Assembly: GCA_036504895.1 (NCBI GenBank)
Contig: DASXUJ010000127.1
Coordinates: 1 to 64,000 of the forward strand
Length of the DNA: 64,000 bases
From: Syntrophorhabdaceae bacterium
Lineage (GTDB): Bacteria; Desulfobacterota; Syntrophorhabdia; Syntrophorhabdales; Syntrophorhabdaceae
Direction: 5' to 3'
The position numbers were made by a program, and so were the translations under genes. The notes beneath the pieces were generated by a model, which saw nothing but the letters and a program-made list of their open reading frames with translations, was not told the DNA's origin and ran no database searches. Positions 16,905-22,576 of this stretch are shown one piece after another (position 1 is the first letter of the stretch; every line of letters begins with the position of its first letter).

Positions 16905-17369
16905 TCACCCCCTGACCTTGTCGGCCGCGACCTTCACCGACTCTATGATTTTGGTGTACCCCGTGCAGCGGCAGAAATTACCCTCGAGACCTTTCTTGAT
17001 CTCCTCTTCCGTGGGATTGGGGTTATCGTCGAGGAGCACCTTGGTGGAGAGGACCATCCCGGGGGTGCAGAAACCGCACTGGAGGCCGCCTATCTCGACG
17101 AAGGCCTCCTGGATGGGGTGGAGTGTTCCTTCACGGGCGAGACCTTCGATGGTGAGGATCTCTTTTCCCTCTGCCTCGGCAGCGAGGACAATGCAGGCAT
17201 TTACCGCTTTCCCGTCCATGATGACGGTACAGGCACCGCATTCCCCTTCACCGCACCCTTCCTTTGCGCCGGTGAGACCGAGCTCTTCCCGCAGGAGATC
17301 GAGAAGTGTCATGTGGGGCTTTATTTCAAGGTCATACTCTTTTTCATTTACTCTACAATGTAAATTCAT
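16905..17369 (-). CDS. molybdenum hydroxylase [2Fe-2S] small subunit
   Basis: 154 aa, the standard size. The N-terminal plant-type ferredoxin domain has the motif GCGEGECGACTV plus a later Cys (NACIVLA), and the C-terminal four-helix domain has GLQCGFCTPGMVL and GNFCRCTGY, so both clusters are intact. It moves electrons between the Mo site and FAD. The ATG at 17369 has GGAGGT upstream and overlaps the FAD-subunit stop as ATGA, so the longer frame to 17471 is not used. Family: XdhC/CoxS/HcrC. Confidence 0.93.
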   Translation of the reverse strand: MNLHCRVNEKEYDLEIKPHMTLLDLLREELGLTGAKEGCGEGECGACTVIMDGKAVNACIVLAAEAEGKEILTIEGLAREGTLHPIQEAFVEIGGLQCGFCTPGMVLSTKVLLDDNPNPTEEEIKKGLEGNFCRCTGYTKIIESVKVAADKVRG

Positions 17370-18250
17370 CGCGTACCTCCGAATATCCGGGTGAGGGCTC
17401 TCCGGGTCATGGCGTAGACCATGTCGCACCGGTATTCCCGTGAGGCCCGGTGATCGTCTATGGGATTGCACTGGGTGAGAGCGTTTCGCGCTGCCTCGTC
17501 TATGAGCTCCGGGGTCGGCCTGTTGCCCCTGAGGAGCGCTTCCGCCATGGGGGCCCGTATGGGAGTCGGGGCGACTGCGCCGAGGGCGATCTTTACCTCT
17601 TTGCAGATGCCATTCTCCATGGTCCCCATTACCGCGACGCCGACCACTGCCAAATCCATGGAATGGCGGGGCGAGAGCTTCAGGTAGACTCCCCGGCTGC
17701 CGGGCTCCTGGGCAGGGACGATGATCTCCGTTAAGAGCTCGTCTTCCTTAATGACCGTGGTGCGGGGTCCTGTGAAAAACTGGTCCAGGGGAACTCTTCG
17801 GGCGCCGCGCCGGCTTTCGAGTTTCACTTCGGCGCCCAGTGCGAGAAGGGCGGGTGCGCTGTCCGCGGAAGGAACGGCGTTACAGATGTTGCCTGCAATC
17901 GTACCCCTGTTTCTCACCTGGGGCGATGCCATCTGGAGGGCTGCCTGGGAGAGGGGGGCAAATCTTTCGTTGATCACAGGATCGGCACCAACCGCCTGGA
18001 TCGTGGCGAGGGCGCCTATGGAGAGGCCATTGTGGTGATGGGTTATGTTGCCGAGACCGGGGATACTTTTCATATCCAGGACAAAGGCGGGAACCGGGAC
18101 CTCTCGCTTTTTCACTTGGGGGATAAGGTCCGTGCCTCCTGCGAGAAGCTTTACAGAACCCTCTTTCCCGGAGATCAGGGCAAGGGCCTCTTCCATGCTT
18201 CCGGGCCGAAGGTACTCGAACTTCGGGAGCCTGCGGTAGAATGTTTTCAA
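17366..18250 (-). CDS. molybdenum hydroxylase FAD subunit
   Basis: 294 aa, CoxM/HcrB family. FAD-binding motifs are KLLAGGTDLIP (about 34-44) and the second flavin motif VRNRGTIAGNICNAVPSADS (111-130), followed by the C-terminal CO-dehydrogenase flavoprotein domain. The start is TTG at 18250 with a strong AAGGAGGT six bases away. HcrB of Thauera is longer (about 324 aa) because of an inserted loop holding an extra [4Fe-4S] cluster. Here the few cysteines are scattered and that loop is absent. The enzyme may therefore not be a canonical 4-hydroxybenzoyl-CoA reductase. First gene of the operon, directly behind a palindromic operator. Confidence 0.9.
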   Translation of the reverse strand: MKTFYRRLPKFEYLRPGSMEEALALISGKEGSVKLLAGGTDLIPQVKKREVPVPAFVLDMKSIPGLGNITHHHNGLSIGALATIQAVGADPVINERFAPLSQAALQMASPQVRNRGTIAGNICNAVPSADSAPALLALGAEVKLESRRGARRVPLDQFFTGPRTTVIKEDELLTEIIVPAQEPGSRGVYLKLSPRHSMDLAVVGVAVMGTMENGICKEVKIALGAVAPTPIRAPMAEALLRGNRPTPELIDEAARNALTQCNPIDDHRASREYRCDMVYAMTRRALTRIFGGTR

Positions 18251-18278
18251 GGGAAACCTCCTTTCGGTGCATTGCTTT

Positions 18279-18298
18279 TATATACCGACCGGTATATA
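18279..18298. promoter_or_regulatory. TetR-type palindromic operator
   Basis: TATATACC-GACC-GGTATATA, an exact 8-bp inverted repeat with a 4-bp centre, located 28 bp upstream of the FAD-subunit start. Palindromes with ACCGACCGGT cores are typical targets of TetR-family repressors. It overlaps the -10 element of the predicted promoter, so binding would block transcription. No tetR gene is in the window. Confidence 0.7.
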
Positions 18299-18324
18299 TA
18301 ATCAAAATACGAAGAGGTTGTCAA
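18295..18324 (-). promoter_or_regulatory. promoter of the molybdenum hydroxylase operon
   Basis: Minus strand TTGACA (18324-18319), 18-bp spacer, TATATA (18300-18295). The -10 box lies inside the palindromic operator, consistent with simple repression relieved by an inducer. Confidence 0.65.
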
Positions 18325-18417
18325 GAATTATCGGCAGCCGCTCATAGGGAACCTTATCAGGAAGTATCAACTCGTGCCGCGGGATTGGTCCGGGCCGTGC
18401 GCCTGGAGAAAGGAGGG

Positions 18418-18882
18418 CTACGTGATATTGACTATTTCGTAGGTTCTTTGTCCGCCCGGAGCGGAGAAATTCACTTCATCGCCCACTGATTTGCCCATGA
18501 GCGCCCGCCCCAGCGGCGAGGCCATGGAGATCATCCCTTTTTGTATGTCCGACTCATAGGGTCCGACGATCCGGTAGATCACTTCCTCCTCGGTATCGAG
18601 GTTTTTGAGCGCCACGTGACATCCGAACTCGACCGATTCCCCGTCCCCCTGCTTCACGTCCACTATTTCGGAATTCTTGATCATCTCTTCGATTTCCGCA
18701 ACTTTCTTCTGGAGGAACTGGTATTCCTCCCTTGCCGCGTCATATTCGGCATTCTCCGAAAGGTCGCCGTGGGCTCTCGCCTCTTCGATGGCTTTCAGGA
18801 TTTTCGGCCGCTTGTTGTTCAGCAGGAACTCGTGATCTTTCTTGAGGTTTTCGTATCCTTCTCTCGTGATAGGAATTTTCAT
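18418..18882 (-). CDS. greA: transcription elongation factor GreA
   Basis: 154 aa. N-terminal coiled-coil hairpin (residues 1-75) with the tip acidic motif ARAHGDLSENAEYDAAREE (about 35-53), then the FKBP-like C-terminal domain ending SPLGRALMGKSVGDEVNF. GreA rescues backtracked RNA polymerase by stimulating transcript cleavage, and the acidic tip residues needed for this are intact. It is divergent from the dehydratase genes; the shared 175-bp region carries the promoter for the plus strand and probably one for greA. Confidence 0.95.
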   Translation of the reverse strand: MKIPITREGYENLKKDHEFLLNNKRPKILKAIEEARAHGDLSENAEYDAAREEYQFLQKKVAEIEEMIKNSEIVDVKQGDGESVEFGCHVALKNLDTEEEVIYRIVGPYESDIQKGMISMASPLGRALMGKSVGDEVNFSAPGGQRTYEIVNIT

Positions 18883-18983
18883 CTCTTCTCCTATACCTTT
18901 CTCTTATAAAAATACTATGTTTTCACGCCGGAATTCAAGATTTTTGTCCTTTCAAAATAATCTCTCTCTTTTCAAACAGTTTC

Positions 18984-19012
18984 TTGACAAAAAGAAAGCA
19001 TCTTTTTATAAT
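18984..19012 (+). promoter_or_regulatory. perfect-consensus sigma-70 promoter of the dehydratase pair
   Basis: TTGACA (18984-18989), 17-bp spacer, TATAAT (19007-19012), an exact match to consensus in both boxes and spacing. The transcript would start near 19019, giving a leader of about 40 nt before the ATG at 19058. Confidence 0.88.
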
Positions 19013-19032
19013 TGCCCTAAGCTCATATCGAT

Positions 19033-19040
19033 TGTATACA
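19033..19040. promoter_or_regulatory. possible GntR-type operator in the leader
   Basis: ATTGTATACATT with a perfect TGTATACA core lies about 15-20 bp downstream of the predicted transcription start. TTGTATACAA-like palindromes are used by FCD-type GntR regulators. An 8-bp palindrome can occur by chance. Confidence 0.35.
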
Positions 19041-19057
19041 TTCAAAGTGGAGGCACT

Positions 19058-20191
19058 ATGTGGGAGAACCTGAGTCTCAAAGAAGTGACGGAATGCGCTA
19101 AAGACCCTTATCCCTCGATTCGCCGTTGGAAAGAGCAGACAAAAAAGGCAGTTATCGGAAGTACGATCGCCGACGTGCCCGAGGAGGTAATCTATGCCTT
19201 TGGATTTCTTCCCGTCGCGTTGCTGGGGACCAGCAAACCTCTGAAGAAAGCGCCCAGCCTCCTGCCCGACAATGCCTGCTCTCTCGCCCGGAGTAATCTG
19301 GAGCTTGCTCTCAGTTATGAAGGCGATCTCTTCGATGGATTCGTGCTCCCCCAGGTGTGCGACACCACGCAGCACTTATCCGACATTTGGAGGATAAACT
19401 TTCCGGGACGATATGTGGAGTGTTTCCTCGCCCCCCGTCAGGTCGATAGGCCCAGTGCGAAATATTGGGTCAAGGAAGAGACGGAGCGGATGATCAATTC
19501 CTTGCACACCCGGTTCGGCAAAACCGTGAGCGACGACGACCTCAGAAAGTCATTCGCCCTTCATAATGAAAACAAGGAGCTTCTGAAGGACATTTATGAG
19601 GTGAAAAGGAAATATCCCGCGTCCATCACGAACAAGGAGTTCTTCTCCCTTATCAAGCTTTCCATGCAGGTCGACAAGGCGGAATTCAACGAGACCCTGA
19701 AAAAAGTGAAGGACGGCCTCGTCAAAACAGAGGTGGAAGGTTACATAGATGTAATTCTGGCGGGGATCACCTGTGACCCTCCCGAGATATTCGATCTCCT
19801 GGACGAGATTAAGCTCAATGTGGTCGCCGACACGCTCGTCACGGGATCGCGGTACCTCCAGGGTACGATCGGCAACGGCATGAGCCCCATCGATGCCCTT
19901 ACGGAGAGACACTTCAAAAGGGGCTTCTATTCTCCCATCCACGATAATGTCTATAAGGGTTTCAATGAGCTGAAGGCCCTTTGCGATAAATATAAACCGA
20001 GAGCGGTGGTCTATATCCATATCGAATTCTGTGAATCGGAGGAATACGACCTTCCGGATCTCAAGAGCATGATGAGGAAGGAGGGCATCCCCATGCACGT
20101 CCTCTCCACGGAGTTCCAGACCCTCTCACTTTCCCACGTGCGCACCCGGCTCCAGGCATTTTTTGAATCTCTTACAGGAGGCTCCTTATGA
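19058..20191 (+). CDS. 2-hydroxyacyl-CoA dehydratase family subunit, BcrC-like
   Basis: 377 aa, close to BcrC of class I benzoyl-CoA reductase (about 387 aa) and to HgdB-type subunits. The N-terminal half has FGFLPVALLGTSKPL and DNACSLARSNLELAL; the C-terminal half has the TGSRYLQG and IHIEFCESEEYDLPDL patterns. Cys74, Cys101 and Cys325 are well placed to bind a [4Fe-4S] cluster as in this family. ATG 19058 follows GGAGG; the upstream frame from 18842 runs through the promoter and is not real. The next gene overlaps by 4 bp, so the two form one enzyme. The ATP-driven electron activator (BcrA/D or HgdC type) is not nearby. Confidence 0.88.
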   Translation: MWENLSLKEVTECAKDPYPSIRRWKEQTKKAVIGSTIADVPEEVIYAFGFLPVALLGTSKPLKKAPSLLPDNACSLARSNLELALSYEGDLFDGFVLPQVCDTTQHLSDIWRINFPGRYVECFLAPRQVDRPSAKYWVKEETERMINSLHTRFGKTVSDDDLRKSFALHNENKELLKDIYEVKRKYPASITNKEFFSLIKLSMQVDKAEFNETLKKVKDGLVKTEVEGYIDVILAGITCDPPEIFDLLDEIKLNVVADTLVTGSRYLQGTIGNGMSPIDALTERHFKRGFYSPIHDNVYKGFNELKALCDKYKPRAVVYIHIEFCESEEYDLPDLKSMMRKEGIPMHVLSTEFQTLSLSHVRTRLQAFFESLTGGSL

Positions 20192-21408
20192 GCGAAAAAT
20201 TAAGCTCAAAAGCACTTTCAAAGAAGATTACCGATGAATATATGGACGAGGCCTTCAGGGCCCATGAGCTGGGCAAGCTCGTGGGGTACACGACCGCCAT
20301 ATCCCCTGTGGAGCTTTTCGTTGCCCACGACATCGTTCCCATCTATCCGGAAAACCACGCGGTGGCGAACCTCACCGCCAAGAAAGGCGCGGAGATATGC
20401 TCCATTACGGAGAACCTCGGATATACGAGCCACCTGTGTGCGTACGCCCGGACCGACCTCGGCTACAGGGAGTCGGGCAAGACCATCACCAAGGGTATAC
20501 CCGAGCCCGATATCTTCCTGGCCTGTAATGCCCAGTGTTTTACCCTCACCAAGTGGTTTCAGGTCCTCGCCCGCAGGGGAGACCTTCCCGTCTTCGTCTT
20601 TGACACGCCCGAATACGTGATGGATAAGACGGCAAGGCAGGAGATCGTCAAATATTGCGTGCTCCAGCTCAAGGAGGTTATTGCCTGGCTCGAGCAGATC
20701 ACGAAGAAGAAATTCAATTACGACCGGTTGCAGGAGGTCCTCTACTATTCGGCCAAATCGAGCATTCTTTACAAGAAGTTTCTCGACATGGCCCAGTACA
20801 AGCCATCGCCCATCAGCATTTTCGATGCCCTCATAGGCATGGCTATTGCCGTCTACCGGAGAGGCACCCCCGAATGTGTCGAATACTACCAGACCCTCTG
20901 CGATGAGATCGAGGAGAAGGTCGCCAAAGGCATCGGGGTGGTGCAGAACGAAAAGTACCGGCTCTACTGGGAGAACCTTCCCGTATGGTTCAAGTTCAGC
21001 GACCATGCGAAACTCCTCGCTTCCTATGGAGCCGTAATCCTCACCTCCCTCTATGTCCATGCCTGGAGCCTCGATTTCGATCTTACAAAAGACCCTCTCG
21101 AGACCCTTGCACAGAATTATGTGGACCGCTTCTCCAACTCCACCATTGAAGACAGGGCGGCCATGGCCATGGACCTCTTCAAGCGCTATGATATGAACGG
21201 GATGATCATGTTCATGAACCGGAGCTGCAAGGCCGTTTCTTTCGCGGTCCCCACCCTCAAGGACATCCTGGTAAAAAAGACCGGCATCCCCGCATTGGTA
21301 TTCGAAAGCGATATGGGGGACCAGCGTTTCTACTCGGAAACCCAGATCAGGACGAGAATCGAGGCTTATTTCGAGACCCTCGACCAGCTTCATCGGAAAA
21401 CCGCGTGA
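20188..21408 (+). CDS. 2-hydroxyacyl-CoA dehydratase family subunit, BcrB-like
   Basis: 406 aa, similar in size to BcrB (about 430 aa). It overlaps the BcrC-like gene as ATGA. Family features are GKLVGYTTAISPVELFVAHD, a Cys-rich region (C71, C84, then ACNAQC with C113 and C117), PVFVFDTPEY, and NRSCKAVSFAVPTLKD followed by PALVFESDMGDQRFYSETQ near the end. In relatives these subunits form the heterodimer that binds the aryl- or hydroxyacyl-CoA and receives low-potential electrons. Whether this pair reduces an aromatic ring or dehydrates a 2-hydroxyacyl-CoA cannot be settled from sequence alone. Confidence 0.88.
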   Translation: MSEKLSSKALSKKITDEYMDEAFRAHELGKLVGYTTAISPVELFVAHDIVPIYPENHAVANLTAKKGAEICSITENLGYTSHLCAYARTDLGYRESGKTITKGIPEPDIFLACNAQCFTLTKWFQVLARRGDLPVFVFDTPEYVMDKTARQEIVKYCVLQLKEVIAWLEQITKKKFNYDRLQEVLYYSAKSSILYKKFLDMAQYKPSPISIFDALIGMAIAVYRRGTPECVEYYQTLCDEIEEKVAKGIGVVQNEKYRLYWENLPVWFKFSDHAKLLASYGAVILTSLYVHAWSLDFDLTKDPLETLAQNYVDRFSNSTIEDRAAMAMDLFKRYDMNGMIMFMNRSCKAVSFAVPTLKDILVKKTGIPALVFESDMGDQRFYSETQIRTRIEAYFETLDQLHRKTA

Positions 21409-21515
21409 GGCGGAACCGCTAGAAAGGAAGAGGAAATAGATCAGGAAAAAACGCGATAGCAGACCGGTAAAAAAACGCGATCGGTCAAAGAACCGTGGTT
21501 TTACGCAATAGGCCC

Positions 21516-21544
21516 TTGACAAATGGCATTTCGCACAGTAATAT
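21516..21544 (+). promoter_or_regulatory. sigma-70-type promoter of the 37-residue-repeat protein gene
   Basis: TTGACA (21516-21521), 17 bp, TAATAT (21539-21544). Predicted leader is about 65 nt, ending with AACAGGAGGG upstream of the ATG at 21618. Confidence 0.7.
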
Positions 21545-21617
21545 TAACGTGGACCGCACTCGCAGGAGAAATTTAGAGGCGGTAAACAATTAACAAATTT
21601 AACAGGAGGGTTCGAGG

Positions 21618-22025
21618 ATGAAGAAGGACAAAAAGGTCTTGGTTTTCTTAATGGCAGCATTTTTTATGTTCAGCTTCTGCATAGTCTCCGGGGCAATCGC
21701 TCAGAAGACAGTCCCTGGTGGAAAGGATGTCAAGCAGGACATCGGTGAAGGCGTAGCCGAGGCTACGGGCGAGAAGACGACCGTAAAGGGCGGCCCGAAG
21801 ACAAAGGCAAGAATGGAAAAATCCGCAAAGAAGAAAAACACGAGCCAGGACATCGGTGAAGGCGTAGCCGAGGCTACCGCCGAGAAAACGACCGTAAAGG
21901 GCGGCCCGAAGACAAAGGCAAGAATGGAAAAATCCGCGAAACAGCCGAACGTGAGCCAGGATATCGGTGAAGGCGTATCCGAGGCTACGAGCGAGAAGAC
22001 GACAAAGCCCGCACCCAAGAAGTAG
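21618..22025 (+). CDS. exported protein of three 37-residue tandem repeats
   Basis: 135 aa with a signal peptide (KVLVFLMAAFFMFSF, cleavage after GAIA). The mature protein consists of three tandem repeats beginning at 21735, 21846 and 21957, exactly 111 bp apart: QDIGEGVAEATGEKTTVKGG, PKTKARMEKSAK and so on. The third repeat is truncated and ends in TTKPAPKK. The repeats are nearly identical in DNA as well as protein, implying recent expansion or conversion. It is lysine-rich and hydrophilic with no hydrophobic core, so probably disordered. It has its own promoter and terminator. I do not recognise the family; the function is unknown. Confidence 0.8.
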   Translation: MKKDKKVLVFLMAAFFMFSFCIVSGAIAQKTVPGGKDVKQDIGEGVAEATGEKTTVKGGPKTKARMEKSAKKKNTSQDIGEGVAEATAEKTTVKGGPKTKARMEKSAKQPNVSQDIGEGVSEATSEKTTKPAPKK

Positions 22026-22047
22026 CAGAATTCAGACAGAAGCCAGC

Positions 22048-22078
22048 AGGGCGTCTCTTCAGGGGACGCCCTTTTTTT
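22048..22078 (+). terminator. intrinsic terminator after the repeat-protein gene
   Basis: Stem AGGGCGTCTC / GGGACGCCCT with a 5-nt loop and one G-T wobble, followed by seven T residues, 22 bp beyond the stop codon. Confidence 0.9.
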
Positions 22079-22111
22079 GCGCCCGGAAAGATAGTCAGAA
22101 AGCAGAGAGGC

Positions 22112-22237
22112 AGTCTCTAGTCTCTAGTCTCTAGTCTCTAGTCTCTAGTCTCTAGTCTCTAGTCTCTAGTCTCTAGTCTCTAGTCTCTAGTCTCTAGTCG
22201 ATAGTCGATAGTCGATAGTCGATAGTCGATAGTCGAC
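22112..22237 (+). repeat. heptanucleotide tandem array, 18 units in two blocks
   Basis: Twelve perfect copies of AGTCTCT (22112-22195) are followed without a break in register by five AGTCGAT and one AGTCGAC (22196-22237). It starts about 35 bp after the terminator, in non-coding sequence. The same unit occurs as a degenerate five-copy run at 14548. Confidence 0.95.
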
Positions 22238-22244
22238 AACACCA

Positions 22245-22515
22245 GTCAAAAGTAGGTGCCTTAAACAGCGCGTTACAAAGGGACGCCGTGAGCCCGTTAA
22301 ATTGTTCAGGTCACAACCGAAGAATTATCGTTTTAAATATTGATGCAGTGACCTGCCAAAGGAGAGACAAAAAGTGAGCTGGTCCCGAGGCCAATCAGGC
22401 GTCGATCACGACAGAAGAATTACCCGGTAATTGTCCTGCGTGATGTAGCTCGCACGGCGAGCGAGAGGGGGAGGCTCAGCCGGCTTTGCCGGCCGAGGGG
22501 GCGACGTGAGCCCCT
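22245..22515 (+). repeat. mosaic palindromic repeat, dispersed modules plus a short form
   Basis: A lone D module CAAAAGTAGGTGCCTTAAAC with a C-like GGACGCCGTGAGCCCG (22245-22296) is followed after about 150 bp by a complete A-B-C unit at 22447-22515: AGCTCGCACGGCGAGCGAG, GGCTCAGCCGGCTTTGCCGG, GGGGGCGACGTGAGCCCC. The intervening sequence shows no gene. With the heptamer array this accounts for the 551-bp gap 22026-22576. Confidence 0.8.
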
Positions 22516-22576
22516 CTAATTGTCTGCACGGCGTAAACGCGTAAATTACCGTCCAATAAAAAACAAACGACAGTGG

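Noticed and set aside
20218-21522. 434-codon minus-strand frame opposite the BcrB-like gene
   Set aside because: No start signal or motif, opposite a well supported gene.
22112-22237. Considered as a CRISPR array
   Set aside because: Units are 7 bp with no spacers and no cas genes are present; it is a simple tandem repeat.
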